32,426 nt of DNA from Henriciella sp. (GTDB lineage: Bacteria; Pseudomonadota; Alphaproteobacteria; Caulobacterales; Hyphomonadaceae), in the NCBI GenBank assembly GCA_027019605.1, contig JALUWJ010000270.1, positions 1 through 32,426 of the forward strand, in the 5' to 3' direction. Each line of letters starts with the position of its first letter. The first letter of the stretch is position 1. Below, piece after piece: positions 14,443-23,017 of the stretch. A program made the translations under genes and the position numbers. The notes under the pieces were generated by a model, which had not been told where the DNA came from, did not search any database, and saw only the letters and a program-made list of their open reading frames with translations.

Positions 14443-16386
14443 ATGTCTATCCGAACAGTTGTTCTCATGTTGACAGTCTTGTGCAGCTCCACGGCCATTG
14501 CTGGCGTAGCCGACGCCAAGGAGCGGTTGACGGTCATGACTTTCAATGTCGGCAATCTCTTCGATTGGATTGACGACCCGAACGTCCCCAATGGTCGTGG
14601 AGGAGAAACTGTTGGCCGCACCGAACAGTCGGTTAGAGCGCACGCCCAAAACGTTGCCAGGGTCGTCGGCCGCGCCGATCATCAAAATGGTCCTGACATT
14701 CTGGTTTTCACAGAAGTAGAAAGCGATGCGGCGCTGGGCGCCCTGCAGGATGCACTTCGCGACGAGGGGCTTGAATATGCATCGACCTACTTCGAAGACA
14801 GCGAAGTAAATCGCGATGGCGTAAAGCCCGATCAGCGAGGGATTGATATCGCGATCCTATCGAAGCTGCCAAAGCACGCAGATCAATCAGATCCGATAAT
14901 CCACCCGATCAATCTCGAACCAATCCAAGTCTGTAGACGTAGGTCCAGTGGAGATGTTGTTTATACAAGGGACATTGTTGAGGGCAGTTTCCTGCTTCCC
15001 GACAACACCACACTAACGGTTCTCGGTGTGCATTTTCCCTCTGGCGGGAACGACGTCGCGTGCCGGAAAGAAGCCTTGCAGACAGCCAAAGCCGTTGCGC
15101 AGACCAAGTCGCACTCGACCATCATTGTGGGTGATTTCAACTTCAATTGCGGTGAAGACGAACAGGCCGCTCTAGATGACGTCTTGAATGGCTGGCATCT
15201 CCCATCTGCGCGCACCAATCGATGCCGCGGACACGGCTCGCACTATTTCCACAAGAACAAGTCCTGGTCTTGGTTGGATCTTGTCACGCAGGCCAACGAC
15301 CGCACGCAGGCCTGGCAAATCGACAGCGCCACCTTCCGGCCAGTTCTGACAGCGCAAGAGCAATTCTTTTGGGACAGATCCCAGAAGGTCCTAAGGCCTA
15401 GCTCATTCAGAGATAACAATGGGCGCGGTGTTTCAGACCATTTCCCGGTCATGATTGATTTGGTCAAACAGGAACCCAATGAACGTGCAGATTTGGCGCC
15501 TAGCATTACGTTACCTTCAGCTTGCCGCTACACGCCCAAAGAAGTGACCGGTACGGTTCAACGAAGAACAAGCTCCCTGGCGGCCGCAAAGGAGCTTGCT
15601 CTAGAACTCGCAGAATCCCGGTCGCCAAGCGAAGTCCTCGTGGTCTTTGACATCGACAATACCCTCCTGACTTCTGCCCAGGATTTTGGATCAGTTCCCT
15701 GGTTCGACTGGCAAGACCAGATTCGTAAAAAGAGTGAGTGTGTCGCTTACGCCGTTCCAAACAAACAAATCTACAACATCGTCCGGCTCGGCTATGCCTC
15801 AGGCGATATGGTCGAAACAGAATCCACTACCGACGAACTCATCGATGAGCTCGCAAATGTGAACGGTTTCCCCGTCATGGCACTTACTGCTCGCGGCCCT
15901 GACAATCGCGATGCCACCATGCGTGAGCTGGAGGAGGATGGCTTAGTGTTTCCAACAGCGCCGTCGTGCAAAGGCGACGGCGGTTGGCTCTGTCAAGGTG
16001 AGCGCATCATCTCCGGTAAAGAACTTGAGACACGCGCAGCAGGCAACCAGCAACTGGAGATGGGCTCCTATCGAAACTTGAGTTTCAACGACGGTGTCAT
16101 GATGGTCACCGGCATGAACAAAGGCGTGATGCTCCGGCTGCTGCTGGACGAAATCAAAGAAGATATCTCCGCCGTCGTATTCGTTGATGACGGCCCCAAG
16201 AACATCATCCATATCCAAGATGCATTCGCCAATGACTCAGCAGTCGAGGTTCGACCCATGCTGTACACGCGTTTCGATGAGGCTAACGCAGCGTATCTAA
16301 GTGATACCGATCGATTGGAAAACTCTATTGCACAATGGCACATGATGTCGGACGCCATCTGCGCAATCACCGGCAGCGGGTGCTGA
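14443..16386 (+). CDS. Secreted EEP nuclease/phosphatase fused to HAD-type (DUF2608-like) domain
   Basis: A 647-residue exported protein with two phosphohydrolase folds. Residues 1-25 are a signal peptide with likely cleavage after VADA. Residues about 27-345 form an endonuclease/exonuclease/phosphatase domain: TVMTFNVGNLF, metal Glu in LVFTEVESD, VHFPSGG, IIVGDFNFN and terminal SDHFPV. Residues about 380-640 form a HAD-type domain: nucleophile motif FDIDNTLL near 402, ALTARG for motif II, the KGVMLR Lys, and FVDDGPKN near 577; it resembles the secreted DUF2608 group. All catalytic motifs of both domains are present. GGGGG lies about eight bases before the ATG. The fusion suggests sequential hydrolysis of an extracellular nucleic acid or phosphoester. 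Substrate unknown. Confidence 0.85.
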   Translation: MSIRTVVLMLTVLCSSTAIAGVADAKERLTVMTFNVGNLFDWIDDPNVPNGRGGETVGRTEQSVRAHAQNVARVVGRADHQNGPDILVFTEVESDAALGALQDALRDEGLEYASTYFEDSEVNRDGVKPDQRGIDIAILSKLPKHADQSDPIIHPINLEPIQVCRRRSSGDVVYTRDIVEGSFLLPDNTTLTVLGVHFPSGGNDVACRKEALQTAKAVAQTKSHSTIIVGDFNFNCGEDEQAALDDVLNGWHLPSARTNRCRGHGSHYFHKNKSWSWLDLVTQANDRTQAWQIDSATFRPVLTAQEQFFWDRSQKVLRPSSFRDNNGRGVSDHFPVMIDLVKQEPNERADLAPSITLPSACRYTPKEVTGTVQRRTSSLAAAKELALELAESRSPSEVLVVFDIDNTLLTSAQDFGSVPWFDWQDQIRKKSECVAYAVPNKQIYNIVRLGYASGDMVETESTTDELIDELANVNGFPVMALTARGPDNRDATMRELEEDGLVFPTAPSCKGDGGWLCQGERIISGKELETRAAGNQQLEMGSYRNLSFNDGVMMVTGMNKGVMLRLLLDEIKEDISAVVFVDDGPKNIIHIQDAFANDSAVEVRPMLYTRFDEANAAYLSDTDRLENSIAQWHMMSDAICAITGSGC

Positions 16387-16406
16387 GGTGAATTGGGTCG
16401 GCTGTT

Positions 16407-16833
16407 TTGGCTGAACACAACAGCAGCTTTCCGCCCGCCAGCGTGAAGGGCCTGCTGTCGCGCCAGAAGATGCAGGGATATGTTCAAGTCGTAGTGTCGG
16501 GAACGGGTGTTGGCGATTATGAACAGAGCCGAGACATGCTCGCCGGAGGTCAGAAGTGGAACGTCTCTGACTTCAACACCAAGAAATCTGTGATCAAGGC
16601 AGGACTCGGCTGGGGCGGCATGCCTGAGCACTTGATTGAGCCTGAATTGAAGACCGGCGAACTTTCTGGGCCTGAACGTGGATGGATTTCCAGCCCGCCT
16701 CACAGAGATTTTTGCGATCCGTCGATGCGATACACCAATGGGGCGCGTGACCGCTGAGATTTGGGACGCGCTGAAGGCACCAGCCGCTTGGATCGGCTAT
16801 GAACCCGGCGTAGCGCAACCTATCTTCCTGTAA
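16407..16833 (+). pseudogene. LysR-family regulator remnant, 5'-truncated and frameshifted
   Basis: The encoded segment YVQVVVSGTGVGDYEQSRDM followed by SDFNTKKSVIKAGLGWGGMP is the C-terminal effector domain of LysR regulators. After GEL (about 16663-16670) the family sequence continues in another frame as GLNVDGFPARLTEIFAIRRC and then PMGRVTAEIWDALK, ending at TAA 16831-16833, so there is a single frameshift. The DNA-binding half is missing; the remnant begins about 20 bases after the preceding gene stops. It is a decayed gene, probably left by a recombination event that joined the EEP-HAD gene to this locus. Confidence 0.8.
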
Positions 16834-16899
16834 CGATTTTGGCCTTATGGAAGTAGAGCCAATCCAGACAACCGGCGCTTCTTGTAGGGCGGACACGCG

Positions 16900-17652
16900 C
16901 TACGGATCAACAAACTCGAAGTCGCCATTGTTCTCGCGGCAAGCGAAACGCACGCGCGGCTTTTTTGCCTCGCAGGTTTGAACCAGGATGCAACTCCTGC
17001 CTTCAACAACGATATCCCTGGCTTCAATGCGTGCGGTACACATGCTGGCCTGACGTAGAATTTCTGTGCGTGCTGACAGCCAACCCCGGCGAACCGCCGA
17101 TCTTCGGTCCTTACTTCCCGGATGTGTTTTGGACGCAGGCCATTCGCCCTTGAACATCTCTTGCGATTCCACAATACCCGCCCCAAACTTTGCGAGAATA
17201 AAGCCGGCAAAATGATCGGCCTCAAGCTCACGCTCGTGGGCTGGAAACTCACTGCTATAGGTGTGAGCAGCAAGATGATGGCCCACTTCATGTGCCATTA
17301 TGCCAAGGTCTGAATAGCTTGCAGTGCCATCCGCCCAACTGAAGTCTTTGCGATCATAAACAATGTGCCGACGGCCATTGCGTAACGCTGCGAAGGCCCG
17401 CCAGGAAACAGTAAAGTCGCCGGCTGTAACCACGAAATTCTGGCGTATGCCCACCGCTTCAGCCATTCGGGATATCACAGCATTTGCTTCGGGTGCGGCG
17501 GGACCTTCATGCTCAACATTTGCCCACCCGTGGGCTTCCTTGAAGGCACAGATGTGCCGGTGCTCCTCTGCACGTGCGGCGGCATGCCCGGTCACAGTGG
17601 CAAGCAATATGAGCCACCCGAACAGGACCAAATATAGATGGTAGCTATCCAT
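16900..17652 (-). CDS. Secreted zinc metalloprotease-like protein
   Basis: A 250-residue exported protein. A signal peptide or membrane anchor (LYLVLFGWLILLATVTG, cleavage near ARA-EE) precedes a domain with HEVGH at 121-125 and ELEADHFAGF, where Glu144 or Asp146 would be the third zinc ligand, as in M48-like gluzincins. Several Cys in the mature part suggest disulfides. ATG at 17652 is chosen because AGGTGAGG lies six bases upstream; the frame is open 14 more codons into the preceding gene's end. It lies 13 bases after the small membrane gene and is last in the minus-strand cluster. The substrate is unknown; a partner of the two membrane proteins encoded upstream is likely. Confidence 0.8.
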   Translation of the reverse strand: MDSYHLYLVLFGWLILLATVTGHAAARAEEHRHICAFKEAHGWANVEHEGPAAPEANAVISRMAEAVGIRQNFVVTAGDFTVSWRAFAALRNGRRHIVYDRKDFSWADGTASYSDLGIMAHEVGHHLAAHTYSSEFPAHERELEADHFAGFILAKFGAGIVESQEMFKGEWPASKTHPGSKDRRSAVRRGWLSARTEILRQASMCTARIEARDIVVEGRSCILVQTCEAKKPRVRFACRENNGDFEFVDP

Positions 17653-17665
17653 TTTGAACCTCACC

Positions 17666-17911
17666 TTAGTTGGCTTCGCAAACACGAATGTCATCTACCT
17701 GGATGCAGCCATCACTCTCGACTGGTTCGTCCTTCTGAACCGTTTGCCGAGGTGGAAGCGGCAAGGGCTCTTCAATGTCCTTGGGCAACAGGCCACCTTG
17801 GACAATGACAATCCCGACAAGTTGAAGACCCACCAGTCCAAGAATGAAAAGCGCAATTGCCGCGGAGATCAGATCCATGGCGTAGTGCCTGAAGACATTA
17901 AGAAGCATCAT
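17666..17911 (-). CDS. Small single-span membrane protein
   Basis: An 81-residue protein with one membrane segment at about residues 12-38 (MDLISAAIALFILGLVGLQL) followed by a Pro-rich, acidic tail (LPKDIEEPLPLPPRQ) with two Cys near the end. The ATG at 17911 lies one base after the stop of the upstream gene and has GGGGTGA ahead of it; the longer frame overlapping the upstream gene is not needed. It is sandwiched between the large membrane protein and the protease in a tight operon, so it is probably a subunit or tether of that complex. No family recognised. Confidence 0.7.
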   Translation of the reverse strand: MMLLNVFRHYAMDLISAAIALFILGLVGLQLVGIVIVQGGLLPKDIEEPLPLPPRQTVQKDEPVESDGCIQVDDIRVCEAN

Positions 17912-17912
17912 G

Positions 17913-19193
17913 TCAATCACCCCTTTGATCTGAAGAATATGGAGCATCATCGCCATCCACGCTTTCACGTCGGGGCCTTCCGTACATCTCGTCATCGAGC
18001 AATGTGCGCAAAGTTGTAGGGGTTCGGGCTTGGCGCAGCAGTTGCTCAGCATCTTTGCGAAGCAGTATGTCTTCCAAATCTATCTGCCCTATCTGATGCA
18101 CGCGCATCTCGGCCCGCGTCATAGACCCGCGTTGCAGACAGGCATAGATCAGGATGAAAATCGGTGAAATATCCAGCGCCAGGCCGCCTATCAGGGCCGG
18201 CAGAATGGCGTCATAGTATCGATAGATGCTTTGCGCACCGGTGATCTGTTCGAAAGCCTCGAACACAACACCATCGCCGTCAGCGAGATCTTTTGAGACC
18301 TTGCGAAGGACGCTGGCAGTAGCGTCAATGTCACGCCCAAGCTTTTCAAAGGCAAGCGTCTGGCGACGCGCGAGATCCTTGTTTTTGGAGATAGAAGCCA
18401 CACCGTCCATCTCTTGGGGAATGATGCTCAGCGCCTGATCCACCATGCCCGCGATGGATGTTGGGTCAAGCTCATTGCCAGCACGACGGAGCTCGTCAGA
18501 ATATCTGCCAATCAAAGTGACGCGGTCTCGATAGGGCCGATCACTTGCGGCTGTCTGGCGAATTTCATCGAGTAGAACACGGATCTCGGCGCCACGTTCG
18601 TTGGTCTGCTGGAGGAATGCATCTACCTCCCGGAGAATGTTGTCGATGCTGTCCTTCACGCGCAGCAGCGACCAATACACAGCACCGCGACCTGCCGAGC
18701 CGGTATATGCGCCATGCAAGCGCTCGCTTTCAGCCTTCTCAAAATAGGTGTCGGACTGTGTTCGCAGAGCAGACTGAACCGCATGAATTTGCGACGCTCG
18801 CTTTTGGGCAAGTGCAGCATTGGAATCGAGTTGGTGAATGTACGACGCCAAATGCTGTACCAGGGTTGCCCCCTGGGAAATGAACTTGGCGTTGTAAAGA
18901 CTCGAGATGTTAAATGCGATGAGCATGCCCGCCACCACCACGCCCCATCCCGTTGCCCGCGCCCAACCAGCATCGAGACGGGGAAGAACACTCCAGGTCC
19001 CCAGCCAGAAGACAGAAATTGCCATTGTGGCCCCAATGGCAAACACAACAAATGATGCATGCTCGATGAAACCAACCGCTTCCATCGATGCCCCGGAGTA
19101 AGTGAAGTAGAGCGAGACAAACATCAGCGTTGCGAACATCTTCAGCACCCGCCTGTTTTCTTGCTTGGTCATAGTGGGAACGATTTTGTTCAT
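17913..19193 (-). CDS. Multi-span membrane protein with long coiled-coil domain
   Basis: A 426-residue protein. The N-terminus has three membrane spans (about 18-120: LKMFATLMFVSLYFTYSG, ASFVVFAIGATMAISVFWLG, GWGVVVAGMLIAFN). A helical domain of about 200 residues follows that is probably extracytoplasmic (ASYIHQLDSNAALAQKRASQ onward), then another span (ILPALIGGLALDISPIFILI) and a charged cytoplasmic tail. ATG at 19193 is chosen for its GGAGG site six bases upstream; the open frame extends 40 codons further without support and would cross the terminator. The layout recalls sensor or channel-like envelope proteins, but I recognise no family. First gene of a three-gene operon with a small membrane protein and a secreted protease. 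Confidence 0.75.
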   Translation of the reverse strand: MNKIVPTMTKQENRRVLKMFATLMFVSLYFTYSGASMEAVGFIEHASFVVFAIGATMAISVFWLGTWSVLPRLDAGWARATGWGVVVAGMLIAFNISSLYNAKFISQGATLVQHLASYIHQLDSNAALAQKRASQIHAVQSALRTQSDTYFEKAESERLHGAYTGSAGRGAVYWSLLRVKDSIDNILREVDAFLQQTNERGAEIRVLLDEIRQTAASDRPYRDRVTLIGRYSDELRRAGNELDPTSIAGMVDQALSIIPQEMDGVASISKNKDLARRQTLAFEKLGRDIDATASVLRKVSKDLADGDGVVFEAFEQITGAQSIYRYYDAILPALIGGLALDISPIFILIYACLQRGSMTRAEMRVHQIGQIDLEDILLRKDAEQLLRQARTPTTLRTLLDDEMYGRPRRESVDGDDAPYSSDQRGD

Positions 19194-19283
19194 GCAGGCC
19201 TCCTTCCAAAAGATCAGCCGTCGCAAATGGATGGCTGTTGAAAGGAGGATTGCCGAATCGAGGGGGGCTGTTCCTCGTGTGAG

Positions 19284-19318
19284 AAAAAAGGCGTTGCCCC
19301 GGCCTGGAGACAACGCCC
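19284..19318 (-). terminator. Rho-independent terminator
   Basis: The arms GGCGTTG (19290-19296) and CAACGCC (19311-19317) enclose a GC-rich loop. Read on the minus strand, a run of six T follows (19289-19284). It ends transcription of the 19343-21684 genes, so the membrane operon at 16900-19193 probably needs its own promoter in the remaining 90 bases. Confidence 0.8.
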
Positions 19319-19342
19319 TTGTTCTGTTCCCAGTTGAGATGT

Positions 19343-19843
19343 CTAGCGGCTGTGGCTGTTGTCGTCGTCTAACCCAAACCCAAGCGTATCCAGATCTTCT
19401 TCGAACATATCTGGCCCCGCCGCCGCGTCGAACGCGTCACTTAGTGTGGGCCCCTGAGATCTTATGTCTTCGTGAACAGCATTGTGGTGCGCATCGATCT
19501 GATCTCGCCGCTGTTCCCATTCTCCACGCCGCTCTATGTACTCTTGTTGTATGGCGCGAGGGTTGTTTGCCATCTCCTGGGGCTCAAAGTCTAAGCTGGG
19601 AGCGTGTGCAAGTCTGTTACGCTCCGCCTGCCAACGATCATCGTGACGATCCAGCGCATCCGTGTGGTCAATTTCATTGCCAATCTGTGCAGCTGCACTT
19701 TTGCCTACACTTGTTGCATCGGGGGTGTGCAGGTCGGGTTTGTCCGTGTCCAACGATGTGTGAGGAGCACCGCGGGATTCCACGAAGTGGTCGGACATGT
19801 CGGGTGCGTTTTCGAACGGCCATGTCGATTTGTTCTTCGTCAT
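19343..19843 (-). CDS. Hypothetical polar acidic protein
   Basis: A 166-residue protein with no hydrophobic segment, rich in Asp, His, Glu and Gln. The middle (AIQQEYIERRGEWEQRRDQID) is helical and charged; the tail (EEDLDTLGFGLDDDN) is strongly acidic. Such composition suggests a disordered adaptor or secretion-type partner, but no family is recognised. ATG at 19843 has GGGAGG about ten bases upstream, and the gene follows the 231-residue membrane protein by 14 bases. A terminator comes directly after it. Confidence 0.68.
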   Translation of the reverse strand: MTKNKSTWPFENAPDMSDHFVESRGAPHTSLDTDKPDLHTPDATSVGKSAAAQIGNEIDHTDALDRHDDRWQAERNRLAHAPSLDFEPQEMANNPRAIQQEYIERRGEWEQRRDQIDAHHNAVHEDIRSQGPTLSDAFDAAAGPDMFEEDLDTLGFGLDDDNSHSR

Positions 19844-19857
19844 CAGCGCCGCCCTCC

Positions 19858-20553
19858 CTAGAATTTCTCAACCGGTTTGCGCAACGGACTAGCCCAGTCA
19901 TTGGATGCGCTCATAACCTGACCAACACCGCGATTGGCGTGTCCATCCATTACATCGCTGGCTGCCAGAAGGCGGGTATGAATCTGCTCGGCCTTCCGGC
20001 GGGTAGATGCTGTGATGATGGTGTGGCGTTGATTGAGATAGATCAGGGAGATGTGTTCCGACCTGCCAAAATAGTCGGTGTAGGGCAGGTTAAGCCACTT
20101 TCGGCCAAAGGTTTCTTCAAGCCAGCGAATGCGGCGTGCTTCTGACTCAGTCTTGTCGTGAGGCACGCGTGTGAAACTGTGGGTAACATTGCGGTTGAAC
20201 GTCTTTGCCGTCCGCAAATCCCGCTTCACAGTGACACTCTCATTCTCAAAGACAACTTGCGTGCGCGATTTAAAGAGCGATCGCAAAATTGTGCGAGATG
20301 CAGCCCATCCCATTGGCGCAGCGCCCACGACAACAAAGATGTCCTGGCCCGTAAGCGTTCCTGAGGCAATGCAAGCAGCCATTGGCCAGACGAAACCAAT
20401 TGCGCCAATGACAACAGCAGCCCTTTGGGCCCATTTGGCCACTCGCGGTCCAACGGACGACAAGTTCACAGTAATAACTGGCGCGCCAGCGCTGTTAGTG
20501 GACTCAACCGTATGCGGCGGCCCCGCAAGTGGCGAGAATGAAGGTCCTGTCAT
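19858..20553 (-). CDS. Two-span membrane protein, hypothetical
   Basis: A 231-residue protein with a polar N-terminus, two membrane segments (about 45-65: AAVVIGAIGFVWPMAACIAS; about 70-90: IFVVVGAAPMGWAASRTIL) and a cytoplasmic domain of about 140 residues with alternating strands (TQVVFENESVTVKRDL, HISLIYLNQRHTIITAS). That strand pattern ending in a helix recalls PH-like membrane-associated domains, but this is only a resemblance. ATG at 20553 has GGAGG seven bases upstream. Transcribed with the following acidic protein gene. Confidence 0.72.
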   Translation of the reverse strand: MTGPSFSPLAGPPHTVESTNSAGAPVITVNLSSVGPRVAKWAQRAAVVIGAIGFVWPMAACIASGTLTGQDIFVVVGAAPMGWAASRTILRSLFKSRTQVVFENESVTVKRDLRTAKTFNRNVTHSFTRVPHDKTESEARRIRWLEETFGRKWLNLPYTDYFGRSEHISLIYLNQRHTIITASTRRKAEQIHTRLLAASDVMDGHANRGVGQVMSASNDWASPLRKPVEKF

Positions 20554-20670
20554 GTGTGTTCCTCCTTAGGATTGGAAGCCTTGGAGGTGAGAGTGACAGG
20601 ATATGGTCAGGCCAATCCTCGCGATGGATTGCGAATACGACAGTCAGAAAGTGCGGTCGCTGATTTATGG

Positions 20671-21684
20671 CTATGAGGTCTCGTTGTCCGGGCCTCCAGA
20701 ATAAGTCTGGATCAGTTCATCAAGTGGCCTGTCTTCGCCGCTACCATCCCAGGCTCTTGCAATGTTCCGGATACCTGGCGCCATGTCAGGCCGTGGAAGA
20801 ATTTCGCGGAGCCTCTCGAAAACAGCATGACCTTTGCCATATTCCGTGATGAGACTATCAATCATTTCAGGGACACCTGAGTTGACGGCCTCGTTCTCCG
20901 AAGGCAGCACAGGGTTGGACATAAGTGCTTGCCTGAGCCAGGGAAGTTGGTCCTTAAGTCGCCAATAGATCACTCTGGAGGATGTCATTTTACCATCATT
21001 GCCTGTCAGACGGGACATGAGGCCTGAAGTCGGCTTGTTTGCGGTCCGCTCGGCAAACACCATGGTGTGGGTTCTAAAGCTGAAGCCGTCTTCGCCTGCA
21101 TATGGAGCGCCATAGACCCCATGTCCACGCCCAGCAGTGTCAAAAATCATGTGTCCTATCAGAACACGCCTTTTGGTCGTGACGATGAAGGAAGGTGATG
21201 CAGCCGTAGGTCCCAAATACATCAGTTCCTGGTAGATCGCATCATCACCGAACCGTGGCCGCAAAATGAGATGAAAGCCTTCCCGCCCGTCCGGATTGGC
21301 AACTTTCTTAGGATCAGCTCCCAATAGGTGCCGATACAAGACATTCATGTCATTGCTCAGTGCTGCATGCTGATGTTCAGCATGCAGAGTAGGTCTAGAT
21401 GACGCTGCGATGGTCTCCATATACGTTTGGACTTCCTTGAGAAGTGTCTTTTGGTCCAGAAGATCGAGGCCCACCATGCTCTCGGCAAAATCACGCAAAA
21501 AGGCCACGCTTTGTCGTTGCGGGCGTGAGGCAATGTCAGCGTCGGCCCACCTGGCAATGGTCTGGTTCTGTGGACCCTTGCCCCTCAGACTCCGAAACTC
21601 TCTCATCTGCTGAACCAAGCCGTCGGGGCTGTAGTCAAATGAGTGGGCCAGAATCTCAAACCAGTTTGCATCATCAACCTTCAT
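20671..21684 (-). CDS. Hypothetical cytoplasmic protein
   Basis: A 337-residue soluble protein from ATG 21684 (MKVDDANWFEILAHSFDYSP), chosen because GGGAG lies seven bases upstream; GTG at 21744 and ATG at 21702 are in-frame alternatives with weaker sites. The N-terminal half is helical (REFRSLRGKGPQNQTIARWA). The central part has strands with FIVTTKRRVLIGHMIFDT and an Arg-rich GRGHGVYGAPYAG segment. No known motif is seen and no family is recognised. It heads the minus-strand group and is divergent from the basic protein gene at 21858, sharing a 170-base promoter region. Confidence 0.68.
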   Translation of the reverse strand: MKVDDANWFEILAHSFDYSPDGLVQQMREFRSLRGKGPQNQTIARWADADIASRPQRQSVAFLRDFAESMVGLDLLDQKTLLKEVQTYMETIAASSRPTLHAEHQHAALSNDMNVLYRHLLGADPKKVANPDGREGFHLILRPRFGDDAIYQELMYLGPTAASPSFIVTTKRRVLIGHMIFDTAGRGHGVYGAPYAGEDGFSFRTHTMVFAERTANKPTSGLMSRLTGNDGKMTSSRVIYWRLKDQLPWLRQALMSNPVLPSENEAVNSGVPEMIDSLITEYGKGHAVFERLREILPRPDMAPGIRNIARAWDGSGEDRPLDELIQTYSGGPDNETS

Positions 21685-21788
21685 GCGCGCGCTCCCATCC
21701 ATGGTTGTTTTTGGTTGAGTGGATATTGGCGCAGCTTTCCGCACACTTCCATATGCGTATCAGCCATTTTCCGCGCGAAATGTAAGGT

Positions 21789-21817
21789 TTGATGGTTCCC
21801 AAAAAACCGACTATACA
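21789..21817 (+). promoter_or_regulatory. Possible promoter of the basic protein gene
   Basis: TTGATG (21789-21794) and TATACA (21812-21817) are 17 bases apart in an AT-rich stretch. Transcription would start near 21825, about 30 bases before the ATG at 21858. Each hexamer is four of six to consensus. Confidence 0.35.
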
Positions 21818-21857
21818 GAAATTCTACTTGTATTTTTTTGAACCCTGGGCCGCAACC

Positions 21858-22673
21858 ATGCCAAGTCGTCGTAATAGTCAAGGTAACAATCAACCTGCTT
21901 CTGCGTCCGACACGCCGGGAAAGGCATTGAAGCCCGTCGAGCTGCGCGGTAATAGGCGCCGTCGCAATGATCAAAATGATCTCGAGAAGGCTTCGGGCGA
22001 AAAAGTCTGGAAAGATGACAACAAAGATGTCATTATCAACCCGTTGGACAAAGAGAAAGATCGGGACATTTCACGGCGGCGAGGAACCTCAAAACTCAAT
22101 AGGACGGCAAAAAAGAACGTAGAGGCCTTTATCCAACAAGTGTTTCAAGGCGTCGTGGATCCAGAACTGCTGCGAGAAAAAGCACACTACGCGGCAGGGC
22201 GTATCATCGGTGAACTCGTGACGCCACTGCTCAAAGATACCGATCCGGCAAGCACCGTTGATGACGTAGCCAGCGAAGCTTTGATCCTGTCTCAGGAGCC
22301 ATTGGTTCATCCACGCCCGATTCCAAAAAACCATCCAAAGTACAAAGGAAAAAAAGCTGATGGCGATGCCGTCGCCTTTTACGACGCCCATTGGCGCGAC
22401 AGCGACGGGTTCCACACGGTGTATCGAACTGATCTCAATGCCTATGATCCCAAGCTAGTGCGGGCGATGGAAAACGAGTTGCGCGCAAACACGAAACTTG
22501 ATCGGGGAAAAACAATGCCACCGCCCTTGTCTCGTCAGATCGAAGACAGACTCCGGGACCCAAGCACCCCCGAGGCGGAGCGCCGAAGATTGCAGGCGCT
22601 GATAAACGCGCGCGAATCCAAAAGGGCCTACAACCGGCGCAATCGACCGAACATGACGATGACGATAAAATAA
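21858..22673 (+). CDS. Basic hypothetical protein
   Basis: A 271-residue, Lys/Arg-rich protein. The first 90 residues look disordered (PSRRNSQGNNQPASASD, ELRGNRRRRNDQND). A helical middle (about 85-150: NRTAKKNVEAFIQQVFQG, LLREKAHYAAGRIIGELV) may be the folded core. The end is again basic (SKRAYNRRNRPNMTMTIK). Such composition suits a nucleic-acid binder. The start is uncertain: ATG at 21792 follows TAAGG but would add an unusual aromatic stretch that overlaps the likely promoter, so ATG at 21858 is preferred. No family recognised. It leads the plus-strand genes that end at the terminator at 23799. Confidence 0.62.
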   Translation: MPSRRNSQGNNQPASASDTPGKALKPVELRGNRRRRNDQNDLEKASGEKVWKDDNKDVIINPLDKEKDRDISRRRGTSKLNRTAKKNVEAFIQQVFQGVVDPELLREKAHYAAGRIIGELVTPLLKDTDPASTVDDVASEALILSQEPLVHPRPIPKNHPKYKGKKADGDAVAFYDAHWRDSDGFHTVYRTDLNAYDPKLVRAMENELRANTKLDRGKTMPPPLSRQIEDRLRDPSTPEAERRRLQALINARESKRAYNRRNRPNMTMTIK

Positions 22674-22834
22674 ATTTGAGGAAAAACGGTCTAGTAGTAT
22701 TGAAACCGACGTCAGCCGGCCCTATCCTTTGACCGACGCAGTTGAAAACACTGCCGGTGGGGTGGGCTAACCAGCACTCATGTTGCAGAAGTGCAAGGCC
22801 TCCTCATTGGCACTAGCCAACGGAGGAACTGGCT

Positions 22835-23017
22835 ATGCGGACATGGGAAACAGGTGCGCTCAGCATGCTGACGGAAGCGCTCAAAAAAGCTCACTATCAG
22901 CACGAGTTCAGTGGGGGGTATATCGGCCTTGGTCTTGATGCACTCCCCGATGACCACCCGGCGGTAACCGGCGAAGACACCACCGCCGGCCTGGTCGCTG
23001 AACTGGGGGATGTGTAA
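22835..23017 (+). CDS. Small hypothetical protein, translationally coupled
   Basis: A 60-residue protein (MRTWETGALSMLTEALKKAH...). It has an N-terminal amphipathic helix and an acidic C-terminus (PDDHPAVTGEDTTAGLVAEL). The ATG has GGAGG eight bases upstream. Its stop shares one base with the next start (TAATG), so the two are translated together. No family recognised. The preceding gap (22674-22834) shows no gene. Confidence 0.65.
   Translation: MRTWETGALSMLTEALKKAHYQHEFSGGYIGLGLDALPDDHPAVTGEDTTAGLVAELGDV

Noticed and set aside
19165-20145. Long plus-strand open frame of 326 codons
   Set aside because: It runs opposite three minus-strand genes that have good ribosome sites and a terminator. 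The product is rich in Cys, Arg and His in the manner of an antisense frame.
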